From assembly GCA_025936755.1 (NCBI GenBank), contig JAICSS010000003.1, positions 1 through 44,271 of the forward strand: a DNA stretch of 44,271 nucleotides. Reading direction: 5' to 3'. Below the pieces are notes generated by a model. The model had not been told where the DNA came from, made no database searches, and worked only from the letters and a program-made list of their open reading frames with translations. The position numbers were made by a program, and so were the translations under genes. This DNA is from Solirubrobacterales bacterium. Lineage in GTDB: Bacteria > Actinomycetota > Thermoleophilia > Solirubrobacterales > 70-9. This document shows, in pieces, positions 8,423 through 15,649 of this stretch; positions within the stretch are counted from its first letter, which is position 1; each line of letters opens with the position of its first letter.

Positions 8423-9505
8423 TCACGAGCCGCGCCGCGCCTCCACGGCCGAGGCGAAACGCTCCAGGGCCGAGGCGGTGTCCTCCCAGTCGATGCAGGC
8501 GTCGGTGATCGACTGCCCGTAGGTCAGCTCCTCGCCCGGGACCAGGTTCTGCCTGCCCTCGACCAGGAACGACTCCAGCATCACCCCGACGATCGCCTTG
8601 TTGCCGTCGGCGACCTGGTCGGCGATGTCGCCGGCGGCGAGGAACTGCTTCTCGGGGTCCTTGCCGCTGTTGTCGTGGGAGGCGTCGATCACGAGCCGCT
8701 CCGCCAGCCCGGCCACCCCCAGCGTCACCAGCGCGTCTTCGACCTCGGGCGGGTGGTAGTTCGGGACCCCGTGGCCGCCACGCAGGATCAGGTGGCAGTC
8801 GGGGTTGCCGGTCGTGTGCAGGATCGCCGGCATGCCGGCGTCGTCGATCCCGGCGAAGGCGTGGGCCGCCGCCGCCGCCCGCACCGCGTCGACCGCGACC
8901 TGGATGTTGCCGTCGGTGCGGTTCTTGAACCCGATCGGCATCGAGAGGCCGGAGGCGAGCTGGCGGTGGGTCTGGCTCTCCGAGGTGCGTGCCCCGATCG
9001 CCCCCCAGGCGACGCAGTCGGCGATGTACTGCGGCGTGATCGGGTCGAGGAACTCGCAGCCGATCGGCAGCCCGGCGTCGACCACCTCCAGCAGCAGCTT
9101 CCGCGCGATCCGCAGGCCGGCGTTGACGTCGCCGCTTTCGTCCAGGTGCGGGTCGTTGATCAGGCCCTTCCAGCCGGTCGTCGTCCGCGGCTTCTCGAAG
9201 TAGACCCGCATCACCACCAGAAGGTCGTCGCGCAGCGCCCGCGCCGTCGCGCTCAGGCGCGTCGCGTACTCCATCGCCGCTTTCGGGTCGTGGACGCTGC
9301 ACGGCCCGACGACGACCATCAGCCGCGGGTCCTTCCCCTGCAGCACGGCGCGGACTTCCTCGCGGCCGCCGATCACCGCCTTCGCCCGCTCCTCCGTCAG
9401 CGGCAGCTCCGCGAGCAGCCGTTCCGGCGGCGCCAGCTCGACGACTTTCGCGATCCGCTGGTCGCGGACGCCGTCTCTTTTCGCCCCCTCCATTCCGATG
9501 AACAT
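8423..9505 (-). CDS. aroF: 3-deoxy-7-phosphoheptulonate (DAHP) synthase, AroF/G/H type
   Basis: First committed step of the shikimate pathway: phosphoenolpyruvate plus erythrose-4-phosphate gives DAHP. It is the class I alpha type, shown by VVVGPCSVHDPKAAMEYA, RVYFEKPRTTTGWKGLINDP, IGARTSESQTHR and DASHDNSGKDP. I chose the ATG at 9505 (360 residues, MFIGMEGAK), which has GAAGG five bases upstream. A TTG at 9526 would add seven residues. Type I alpha enzymes are classically feedback-inhibited by Phe, Tyr or Trp; which one applies here cannot be read from the sequence. The gene has its own promoter and a leader with an aromatic-rich mini-ORF. Confidence 0.95.
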   Translation of the reverse strand: MFIGMEGAKRDGVRDQRIAKVVELAPPERLLAELPLTEERAKAVIGGREEVRAVLQGKDPRLMVVVGPCSVHDPKAAMEYATRLSATARALRDDLLVVMRVYFEKPRTTTGWKGLINDPHLDESGDVNAGLRIARKLLLEVVDAGLPIGCEFLDPITPQYIADCVAWGAIGARTSESQTHRQLASGLSMPIGFKNRTDGNIQVAVDAVRAAAAAHAFAGIDDAGMPAILHTTGNPDCHLILRGGHGVPNYHPPEVEDALVTLGVAGLAERLVIDASHDNSGKDPEKQFLAAGDIADQVADGNKAIVGVMLESFLVEGRQNLVPGEELTYGQSITDACIDWEDTASALERFASAVEARRGS

Positions 9506-9526
9506 TTTGCCTTCGCCTTTCTCCAA

Positions 9527-9661
9527 ACCAGGGAAATCGTACTTTCTGGTCGCCCGCTGCCGGTCTGGGTCGGCGCGCGCGACGGGGAACCTGAGGTCGG
9601 CGCCCGGCCGGAAGATCTGAGTCTTCGGGCGGCACGCAGAGGCGGCCGCCGGGCCAGACGC
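9527..9661 (-). promoter_or_regulatory. Leader RNA between the aromatic mini-ORF and DAHP synthase
   Basis: About 135 bases of untranslated leader. GCCCGGC just after the mini-ORF stop can pair with GCCGGGC further on, and GAAGA/TCTTC forms a competing stem between them. A third weak stem, ACCAG/CTGGT, lies shortly before the ribosome site. Mutually exclusive stems fit an attenuator, but there is no clean T-tract, so control could act on translation or through Rho. Confidence 0.4.
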
Positions 9662-9754
9662 CTAGCTAAATCGCCAATACCGGTGGGCGAGGCGGCCGCG
9701 CGCGACGGCGCTGGCTGGGGTGCCGGTCGCAATGTGGGCGTCGTTCAACCTCAC
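9662..9754 (-). CDS. Putative aromatic leader peptide of the DAHP synthase gene
   Basis: A 30-codon reading frame from GTG (9752-9754) to TAG (9662-9664). It ends RLAHRYWRFS before the stop, giving Tyr, Trp and Phe within four codons. Tyr and Phe use TAT and TTT, which are rare in this GC-rich genome. The GTG lies about three bases after the transcription start predicted from the promoter at 9764-9791, so translation could start almost leaderless. Position and content match leader peptides used for ribosome-mediated attenuation of aromatic genes (as in the E. coli trp and pheA leaders). The function is inferred. Confidence 0.55.
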   Translation of the reverse strand: MRLNDAHIATGTPASAVARGRLAHRYWRFS

Positions 9755-9766
9755 GGTCCTGAGGTT
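9747..9766. promoter_or_regulatory. Inverted repeat overlapping the DAHP synthase promoter
   Basis: AACCTCA (9747-9753) and TGAGGTT (9760-9766) are perfect 7-base arms with a 6-base spacer. The repeat overlaps the last three bases of the -10 box and covers the expected transcription start and the GTG of the leader peptide. A repressor bound here would block initiation; a short stem at the RNA 5' end is the alternative. Confidence 0.5.
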
Positions 9767-9791
9767 GTACCACGGGCGCGTCTTTAGTCAA
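9764..9791 (-). promoter_or_regulatory. Promoter of the DAHP synthase-tyrA-aroA unit
   Basis: On the minus strand the -35 box TTGACT (9786-9791) and -10 box TACAAC (9764-9769) are separated by 16 bases. The -35 overlaps the stop codon of hisC by one base. The boxes resemble a housekeeping sigma promoter, and the start is predicted near 9757. Confidence 0.6.
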
Positions 9792-10878
9792 GTAATTCAG
9801 AGAGGACGCGGAGGAAGCGCTCGTTCTCCTCGGCGGTGCCATAGCTGACCCGGATGTGCCCAGGGCCGCCGAGGGCCCGGCCGGGGCGGACGGCGATCTC
9901 GCGCTCGGCGAGGCCGGCGACCACCGCGCCCTCGTCGGCGTCGCCGAGGTCGATCCAGGAGAAGTTGGCGTGGGAGTCGGAGGTCCGCAGGCCGATCTCG
10001 CCCAGCGCCTCCTCGACGGTGAGCCGCGCGGCGATCGTGCTCTCGACCCGGCGCAGAACGTCGTCCTGGTGGCGGATCGCCTCCGCCCCGGCCGCCTGGG
10101 CGAGGGCGTTGACGCTGAAGGGCTGGCGGACGGCGTCGATGGCGGCGCGGAACTTCGGCGAGCCGATCGCGTACCCGACCCGCAGCCCGGCGAGGCCGTA
10201 GCACTTGCTGAAGGTGCGGAGGACGACGAGGTTGGGGAAATCGGCGAGCAGGTCGAGGGTGGCGTCGGGGTCGTCGTGGGTCTGGAACTCGACGTAGGCC
10301 TCGTCGAGGATCACCGTCACGTGCGAGGGGACCCGCTCGCAGAAGGCGGCGATCTCGGCCGCGGGGACGTGCGTCGCGGTCGGGTTGTTCGGGTTGCAGA
10401 CGATCAGCAGCTGCGTCGCGGCGGTCACCTCGGCCGCCATCGCGTCGAGGTCGTGGACCTCGCCCTCGGCCAGCGGCACCCGGACCTCGCGGGCGCCGGT
10501 CAGCGCCGGCAGGTACGGGTACATCGAGAAGGCCGGCCAGGCGTAGACGATCTCGTCGCCCGGCTCGCAGAGCGCCTCGGCGGCGGCGAGGAGGATCTCG
10601 CAGGAGCCGTTGCCGACGGCGACCCGGCCCGGCTCCGTCTCGTAGCGCTCGGCGAGGCGCCGGCGCAGCAGCGTCGCGTCCGGGTCGGGGTAGCGGTTCA
10701 TCGAGCCGGCCGCCGCGGCGACCGCCTCGACCACCTTCGGGTGCGGCGGCGCCGGCGACTCGTTGGAGGCGAGCTGGGCGATGTTCCCCGCGGCGATCGC
10801 CTCAGGGGCCTGCCCGGTCGGGACCCCGGCCTGGTAGCCCGGCATGCGGGCGAGCTTCTCGGCGAAGGTGACGGTCAT
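9784..10878 (-). CDS. hisC: Histidinol-phosphate/aromatic aminotransferase (HisC family)
   Basis: A class I/II PLP-dependent aminotransferase of 364 residues. LASNESPAPPHPKVVEAV, NRYPDPDATLLRRRLA and VGNGSCEILL mark the HisC family. CNPNNPT and LDEAYVEF bind the cofactor, and the PLP lysine lies in LRTFSKCYGLAGLRVGY. HisC enzymes convert imidazole acetol phosphate to histidinol phosphate, and many also transaminate aromatic keto acids. Its place between aroH and the DAHP synthase/tyrA genes, with no his genes nearby, suggests a role in phenylalanine and tyrosine formation. That is inference; sequence alone does not settle the substrate. Confidence 0.9.
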   Translation of the reverse strand: MTVTFAEKLARMPGYQAGVPTGQAPEAIAAGNIAQLASNESPAPPHPKVVEAVAAAAGSMNRYPDPDATLLRRRLAERYETEPGRVAVGNGSCEILLAAAEALCEPGDEIVYAWPAFSMYPYLPALTGAREVRVPLAEGEVHDLDAMAAEVTAATQLLIVCNPNNPTATHVPAAEIAAFCERVPSHVTVILDEAYVEFQTHDDPDATLDLLADFPNLVVLRTFSKCYGLAGLRVGYAIGSPKFRAAIDAVRQPFSVNALAQAAGAEAIRHQDDVLRRVESTIAARLTVEEALGEIGLRTSDSHANFSWIDLGDADEGAVVAGLAEREIAVRPGRALGGPGHIRVSYGTAEENERFLRVLSELLD

Positions 10879-10923
10879 CGCGAGCGATTGTGACGCACAG
10901 GCGGCGGCTCGGCGCGCTTGCGC

Positions 10924-11319
10924 CTACTGCGCCGCTTCGAGGTCGACCCGCAGCTTCTGCGCCTCGCCGACGTAGACGTGGACGGACTCGTGCCCCGCCG
11001 GCGCGTAGAAGTGCAGCATCACCCGGATCACCCGCGGCATCGAGCCGGGGACCGGGATCTCGCGGCAGCACATCAGCGGCACCATTGTCAGCCCCAGGTC
11101 CCGCGCCGCCACCGCCGGGAACTCGGCGTCGAGGTCGTCCGTGGTCGTGAACAGGCAGCTGACCATCGCCTCGGGCTCCAGCCCGTTGCGCTCGATCAGC
11201 TCCCGCATCAACTCCCCGGTCGCCGCGAGGATCGCCTCGCTCTCGTTCGCCTCGGCCTGCACGGCGCCGCGCACCGCGAAGAGGCGCTGCCCCGGCCCCT
11301 CGTAACGCCCGTGCTGCAT
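10924..11319 (-). CDS. aroH: Chorismate mutase, AroH type
   Basis: Rearranges chorismate to prephenate, the branch point toward Phe and Tyr. The 131 residues match the trimeric Bacillus-type AroH fold: FAVRGAVQAEANESEAI at the N-terminus, SCLFTTTDDLDAEFPAVAAR in the middle, VPLMCCREIPVPGSMPRVIRV, then HVYVGEAQKLRVDL at the end, all characteristic. The ATG at 11319 (MQHGRYEGPG) gives the normal length; upstream in-frame codons are not conserved. It is the first gene of the aromatic cluster and lies 45 bases before hisC. Confidence 0.94.
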   Translation of the reverse strand: MQHGRYEGPGQRLFAVRGAVQAEANESEAILAATGELMRELIERNGLEPEAMVSCLFTTTDDLDAEFPAVAARDLGLTMVPLMCCREIPVPGSMPRVIRVMLHFYAPAGHESVHVYVGEAQKLRVDLEAAQ

Positions 11320-11376
11320 GTCGCCGTTTTGCCCCACGGAGCGCATCTTTCCAGACGGCCAGGGGGCGAGTTCTCC

Positions 11377-11421
11377 AGCGGTGTGCCTTATGGACCCATG
11401 CGGTCCAAAAGGAACACCGCT
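11377..11421. promoter_or_regulatory. 20-bp-arm palindrome over the start codon of copy B
   Basis: Left arm AGCGGTGTGCCTTATGGACC (11377-11396) and right arm (11402-11421) pair at 18 of 20 positions. The five-base loop, CATGC, holds the ATG of the second AbiEi/DUF559 gene (11398-11400). The arms differ from those of copy A, but the CCCAT centre and position are the same. There is no Shine-Dalgarno sequence; a weak TTATGG box lies in the left arm. The site also lies in the upstream region of divergent aroH. Confidence 0.8.
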
Positions 11422-12366
11422 CGTCACCTTCTGGCCGAGGTTGCGGCTCGGCAGCATGGAGTTGTTTCGCGACAGCAGCTGCGGGGCGCAGATATGACCG
11501 ATCGGGAAGTTGCCCGGGCCGTTCAGGCGGGCCGGCTGCACAGGGTGTATCGCGGGGCCTATGCGCTTGGCCACCCGAAGGTGAACGAGAAGGGACGACT
11601 CCTGGCCGCGACCCTGGCGTGCGGGATGGGTTCCGTCGTCTCCCACCGGAGCGCCGCGGCGCTCCTCGGGCTCCTGGATAAGGGGCCGGTGGCGATTGAC
11701 GTGATCGCGCCTCCCGAGCGTGGACGCAAGATCGACGGGATCCGGTTCCACCGCGTACGACCGCCACGGCTGCAGGAGACGGGCAGCGTGGACGGGATCC
11801 CTTGCACCAGCCCGGCGCGGACCTTCGTGGACCTCGCCGGCACCGTCGGCGACCGGACGCTGCGGAGCTGCTTCGAGCGGGCGGCGCAGCGGAAGCTGCT
11901 CGACGTCCCGGCGATCGAGGCGTCGATGGACCCGGGGCGCCGCGGGATGTCCTCGCTGCGAAAGCTGGTTGACGAATGGCGCCAGGCGGCGCCCGTGGCG
12001 AAGAAGGGCAAGCTCAAGAGCCCGCTGGAGGCCAAGGTGCTGCCGCTCCTATTGCGACGTGACCTCCCCACCCCACTTCTCAACGCCCCGGTCCAGATCG
12101 CCGACGGGCGCATCGAGGTCGACTTCCTCTGGCCCGAGGCCAAGTTCGTCGTCGAGGCCGACAGCCGCGACTTCCACGGCACCCGCGCCGCCTTCGAGCG
12201 CGACCGCTGGCGCGACCGGGAACTGATGCGCGCGGGCTACGCCACCCTGCGGGTCACCCACCACCAGGCCGAGCGAGAAACGAAAGCCGTCGCGGACACC
12301 ATCGCCTCTGCCCTCTCCGCTCGTCTCTCACCGGCGCCTCCGCACTCCCCGAGCGGCGCGGGGTGA
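11398..12366 (+). CDS. AbiEi-like winged-helix / DUF559 nuclease-domain protein (copy B)
   Basis: A 322-residue paralogue of the gene at 1689-2615. The winged-helix region reads AARQHGVVSRQQLRGADMTD, then AGRLHRVYRGAYALGHP. VVSHRSAAALLG and CTSPARTFVDLAGT follow the AbiEi-type middle region. The C-terminal DUF559 segment has IEVDFLWPEAKFVVEADSRD, with the Asp and Glu of a PD-(D/E)XK-like fold. The position matching GW in copy A is SR here, so the active site may differ. No toxin gene is next to it. The ATG is enclosed by its own palindrome, and the stop codon is the first part of a bidirectional hairpin. It lies on the opposite strand to both neighbours, which suggests separate acquisition. 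Confidence 0.8.
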   Translation: MRSKRNTARHLLAEVAARQHGVVSRQQLRGADMTDREVARAVQAGRLHRVYRGAYALGHPKVNEKGRLLAATLACGMGSVVSHRSAAALLGLLDKGPVAIDVIAPPERGRKIDGIRFHRVRPPRLQETGSVDGIPCTSPARTFVDLAGTVGDRTLRSCFERAAQRKLLDVPAIEASMDPGRRGMSSLRKLVDEWRQAAPVAKKGKLKSPLEAKVLPLLLRRDLPTPLLNAPVQIADGRIEVDFLWPEAKFVVEADSRDFHGTRAAFERDRWRDRELMRAGYATLRVTHHQAERETKAVADTIASALSARLSPAPPHSPSGAG

Positions 12367-12422
12367 GGAGCAGAGTCCCCCTCCCCACCTGCAAGTAGGA
12401 GGGGGCTCTGCTCCTCACCCCG
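12359..12422. terminator. Bidirectional terminator shared by copy B and rluB
   Basis: CGGGGTGAGGAGCAGAG (12359-12375) is repeated perfectly inverted at 12406-12422. CCCCCTCC (12377-12384) pairs with 12398-12405 after a one-base bulge, giving 25 pairs around a 13-base loop. Each outer arm contains the TGA stop of its own gene, so the convergent genes end symmetrically in one hairpin. It has no T-tract. Confidence 0.75.
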
Positions 12423-13110
12423 CAGCCGCCTCGCGCAACCGGGCGATCTCGTCCTCCGAGAGGCGACGCGCGTCTCCCACCTTCAGACCACCGAGCCGCA
12501 GCGGGCCGAAGGAGACCCGCCGCAGCGCCACCACCTCGTTCCCCACCGCTTCCAGCATCCGCCGCACCTGGCGGTTGCGGCCTTCGCGCAGCGTGATCTC
12601 GATCTCGCGTTCAGCGAGACGCCGCACCTTCGCCGGCGCGGTCGGGCCGTCCTCCAGCTCGACGCCCGCACGCAGCCGCTCGAGGTCCCGATCCGCGATC
12701 GACGCCCGCAGCCGCGCCCGGTAGGTCTTCGGCACCTCGTAGCGAGGGTGCGTCAGGCGATTCGCCAGCTCGCCGTCGTTCGTCAGCAGCAATAGCCCGG
12801 TCGAATCCGCGTCGAGCCGCCCCACCGGATACAGCCGCGCCTCCGTCTCCACCAGCTCAACCACCGCCGGCCGATCCCCTGGCTCCCGCGCCGTCGAGAC
12901 CACTCCCTCCGGCTTGTTCACCGCCCAGACCTCGCGCGCCTCAGCCGCCACCGGGGCCCCGTTGACCCGCACGTCGTCCCCCACCTCGACGTCCCGCGCC
13001 GGGTCCGTCACCACCTCTCCGCCGACGGTCACCACCCCCTTGGCAACGATCTCCTCCGCCCTCCTCCTCGAAGCGACGCCCCCATGGGCGAGAAATTTGG
13101 CGAGCCTCAT
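12415..13110 (-). CDS. rluB: Pseudouridine synthase, RluB/RsuA family
   Basis: Converts a uridine of ribosomal RNA to pseudouridine. MRLAKFLAHGGVASRRRAEE is an S4 RNA-binding domain. NKPEGVVSTA, then YPVGRLDADSTGLLLLTNDG with the catalytic Asp, and GRNRQVRRMLEAVGNEV are RsuA/RluB/RluE motifs. Because it is encoded beside scpA and scpB, RluB (23S rRNA) is the likely subtype. The ATG at 13110 gives 231 residues and the family N-terminus. An in-frame TTG at 13134 has a better ribosome site (GGGGAGGG) and is an alternative start. Confidence 0.93.
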   Translation of the reverse strand: MRLAKFLAHGGVASRRRAEEIVAKGVVTVGGEVVTDPARDVEVGDDVRVNGAPVAAEAREVWAVNKPEGVVSTAREPGDRPAVVELVETEARLYPVGRLDADSTGLLLLTNDGELANRLTHPRYEVPKTYRARLRASIADRDLERLRAGVELEDGPTAPAKVRRLAEREIEITLREGRNRQVRRMLEAVGNEVVALRRVSFGPLRLGGLKVGDARRLSEDEIARLREAAAG

Positions 13111-13112
13111 GA

Positions 13113-13179
13113 GGAGGGTCGGGGGAGGGGCCAACGGACCCTCCCCATCTTTGTCCGGAGGGCCCTTCCCCGACCCTCC
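13113..13179. repeat. Long hairpin between scpB and rluB
   Basis: GGAGGGTCGGGGGAGGGGCC (13113-13132) pairs with 13160-13179 at 18 of 20 positions around a 27-base loop. It lies after the scpB stop and right before the rluB ATG. It could attenuate or stabilise rluB mRNA. If rluB starts at the TTG at 13134, the ribosome site lies in the loop. Confidence 0.6.
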
Positions 13180-13183
13180 CCCA

Positions 13184-13756
13184 CTACGGCTCCGCTCTCT
13201 GTTCCCCCGCCTTCAGCAGGCGCTCGCGCAGGTCGCGCTCGTCCTCGGGGCTGGGGTCGAAGCGGGAGGGGTCCGGCAGCTGGTCGAGGCCGCTGAGGCC
13301 GAAGAGGCGCTCGAACAGCTCCGAGGTCTTGAAGATCGCGGCGCCGAACTGGGAGCGGCCGGACTCTTCGATCAGGCCGCGCTCGGCGAGGCTGGCGACA
13401 GCCGACTCGGAGGTGACGCCGCGGATGCGGGCGATCTCCGGCCGCGTCACCGGCTGCAGGTAGGCGACGATCGCGAGGGTCTCGGCCTGGGCCTGGGTCA
13501 GCGGCGGGGTGCGCGGCTTCGCCAGCAGGCGCCGCGCCGCCTCCTCGCTGGCCGGGTCGCTGGCGAGGCCGAAGCCGCCGCCGACCTCGCGCAACACAAC
13601 CCCCCGCTTGCCCTCGGCGAGGTCCTCGCGCAGCAGCTCGATCGCCTCTTCGACCTGGCCCTCGGTCGCCTGCGCCGCCTCGGCCAGGTCCTTGACCGAG
13701 ACCGGCTGCGGCGCGAGGAAGAGCAGCGACTCGACGGTGCGGGAGAGGTCGCTCAT
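13184..13756 (-). CDS. scpB: Segregation and condensation protein B
   Basis: A kite-type subunit that, with ScpA, joins the SMC ATPase to form the bacterial condensin for chromosome segregation. The 190 residues form two winged-helix domains. VESLLFLAPQPVSVKDLAEA, PPLTQAQAETLAIVAYLQPV and TRPEIARIRGV are typical ScpB segments. The start overlaps the scpA stop by four bases (ATGA), so translation is coupled. Confidence 0.95.
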   Translation of the reverse strand: MSDLSRTVESLLFLAPQPVSVKDLAEAAQATEGQVEEAIELLREDLAEGKRGVVLREVGGGFGLASDPASEEAARRLLAKPRTPPLTQAQAETLAIVAYLQPVTRPEIARIRGVTSESAVASLAERGLIEESGRSQFGAAIFKTSELFERLFGLSGLDQLPDPSRFDPSPEDERDLRERLLKAGEQRAEP

Positions 13757-14505
13757 CCCTGCTTGTGGATCGCGTCGGGAATTGCTTTCTTGACCCGGAT
13801 CGGGCCGAAGGCGCGGTCCTGCTCCCAGGTGATCTCGCCTTTGCGGTAGAGCTCCAGCAGGCCGAAGACGGTCACCGCCTGGGTCAGCCGGTCCTCGTTC
13901 CCGAACTCCTCGTCGAAGTCGAAGCTGGAGCGGCTGCGGAGGACGTCGCGCAGCGCCCGCAGACGCCGTTCCAGCGAGACGGTCGGGCGGATGTGGCTGA
14001 TGTCGACGTCGGGCGGCTCGGTCAGCAGGTCGCCGAGGGCGGCGCCGAGGGCGTCGGGGTCGTAGACGGCGGTCGCGGCCTCGACCGCGACCCGCCGCAG
14101 CTCCGGCGGCAGCGGCGCCGAGCGGTAGAGGTAGCCGCGCTGGGACTCGAAGCGGTCGGCGAGGACCTTGGCGGCGTCGCGGTAGCGCCGGTACTCGAGC
14201 ATCCGCGCCAGCAGCTCCTCGACCGCCTCCTCCGGTTTCAGCTCGTCCAGCTCTTCCTCGGGGCTCGGCAGCATCAGCCGCGACTTCAGCTCCAGCAGGG
14301 CGGCGATGAGGACGAGGAACTCGGTCGCCACCTCCAGCTCCAGCTCGCCCTCGCGCTCCAGGTGCTCGACGTAGGCGACGACGACCTCGCCCAGCTGCAG
14401 GTCGAGCAGGCTGATCTCCTCGCGCAGGACGACCGCCATCAGCAGGTCGAACGGCCCGGCGAAGACGTCGAGGTCGAGATCGAGGTCGAGGTCGGCTACG
14501 GCCAT
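13753..14505 (-). CDS. scpA: Segregation and condensation protein A
   Basis: The kleisin subunit of the SMC-ScpAB condensin. The N-terminal FAGPFDLLMAVVLREEISLLD and the middle ATEFLVLIAALLELKSRLMLP are strong ScpA signatures. The C-terminal winged helix ends FGLLELYRKGEITWEQ, the part expected to bind the SMC head. The first ATG (14505) gives 250 residues and includes a DLDLDLDLD stretch made by a tandem hexamer. It lies 81 bases after the trpS stop, so it may be in the same transcript. Confidence 0.95.
   Translation of the reverse strand: MAVADLDLDLDLDVFAGPFDLLMAVVLREEISLLDLQLGEVVVAYVEHLEREGELELEVATEFLVLIAALLELKSRLMLPSPEEELDELKPEEAVEELLARMLEYRRYRDAAKVLADRFESQRGYLYRSAPLPPELRRVAVEAATAVYDPDALGAALGDLLTEPPDVDISHIRPTVSLERRLRALRDVLRSRSSFDFDEEFGNEDRLTQAVTVFGLLELYRKGEITWEQDRAFGPIRVKKAIPDAIHKQG
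14466..14494. repeat. Tandem hexamer in the scpA 5' end
   Basis: Nearly five units of a GAGGTC-like hexamer (one GAGATC variant) encode alternating Asp-Leu residues before the conserved FAGPFDLL motif. Unit gain or loss would keep the frame, so it may vary in length between strains. Confidence 0.6.
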
Positions 14506-14586
14506 TGGACGAAGACTAGCCTCGGGCCGAGACAGCGACGGCAGCGGACGCGAGGCGGAGCAGGCCGTCGCCTTATCCGGGCTCGG

Positions 14587-15591
14587 CTATTTGGGGGATC
14601 CGGCGCCGTAGCCCATGCGCTCGCGCACGACGGCGAGAACCGGGGCGGCGAGCGCCTGCGCCTTCTCGGCGCCGAGGCCGAAGATGCGGTCCAGCCCGGC
14701 CTCGTCGGGGCGCAGCTCGGCGTAGCGCTCGCGGACCGGGGCCAGGTACTCGACGACCGCCTCGGCGACCGCCTTCTTGAAGTCGCCGTAGCCGGAGCCG
14801 TCGAACTCGCCCTCGACCTGGGCCTGGTCGGTATTGCGGGCGACAGCGAGGATGTCGATCAGGTTGGCGATCCCGGGCTTCTCCGGCGAGCGGACGATCT
14901 CCCGGCCCGAATCGGTGACCGCCGAGCCGAACTTCTTGCGGACCAGATCGGGCTCGTCGAGGACGAGCACCGTCCCCTGCTCGGTCCCCCCCGTCGTCGA
15001 CATCTTCCGCTCCGGCTCCTGCAGGTCCATGATCCGGGCGCCGACCTCGGGGATCACCAGCTCCGGGACGACCAGGGTCTCGCCGAAGCGGGCGTTGAAG
15101 CGGCGGGCGATCTCCCGCATCAGCTCGACGTGCTGGCGCTGGTCGTCGCCGACCGGCACCTCGGTCGCCCGGTAGGCGAGGACGTCGGCGGCCATCAGCA
15201 CCGGGTAATAGAAGAGCGCCGCCGAGGCCAGTTCCCGGTCCTTGCCGACCTTTTCCTTGAACTGGTGCATGCGGTTGAGGTCGCCGTGGGCGGTCACCGC
15301 GGAGAGCAGCCAGGTCAGTTCGCTGTGCTCGGGGACGTCGGACTGGCGGAAGAGGATGCAGCGCTCCGGGTCGAGGCCGGCGGCGAGCAGGATCGCGGCG
15401 GTGTCGTAGACGCGCTCGCGCAGTTCGACCGGGTCGTAGGGGACCGAGATCGCGTGCAGGTCGACGATGCAGAAGATCGCCGGCTCGCCGCGCTCCTGGC
15501 CCTCTACGTACTGGCGGATGGCGCCGATGTAGTTGCCCAGGTGCTTGCGGCCGGTCGGCTGGATGCCGCTGAAGATGATGGGTTTTGGCAT
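14587..15591 (-). CDS. trpS: Tryptophanyl-tRNA synthetase
   Basis: Charges tRNA-Trp with tryptophan. It is a class Ic synthetase of 334 residues, the usual bacterial length. The HIGH-like motif lies in FSGIQPTGRKHLGNYIGAI, YPVLMAADVLAYRATEVPVG lines the Trp site, and ERKMSTT is the KMSKS-type loop near residue 192. The ATG at 15591 starts MPKPIIFSG, matching the family. No T-box is visible upstream, only the start of the nested inverted repeat at 15650. It is the probable first gene of the trpS-scpA-scpB-rluB group. Confidence 0.96.
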   Translation of the reverse strand: MPKPIIFSGIQPTGRKHLGNYIGAIRQYVEGQERGEPAIFCIVDLHAISVPYDPVELRERVYDTAAILLAAGLDPERCILFRQSDVPEHSELTWLLSAVTAHGDLNRMHQFKEKVGKDRELASAALFYYPVLMAADVLAYRATEVPVGDDQRQHVELMREIARRFNARFGETLVVPELVIPEVGARIMDLQEPERKMSTTGGTEQGTVLVLDEPDLVRKKFGSAVTDSGREIVRSPEKPGIANLIDILAVARNTDQAQVEGEFDGSGYGDFKKAVAEAVVEYLAPVRERYAELRPDEAGLDRIFGLGAEKAQALAAPVLAVVRERMGYGAGSPK

Positions 15592-15649
15592 GGACGGGGC
15601 AGCCTAGTCGGGGGTTGGGATGAGTGCCGGTTAGTGGTGGGTGGGGACG

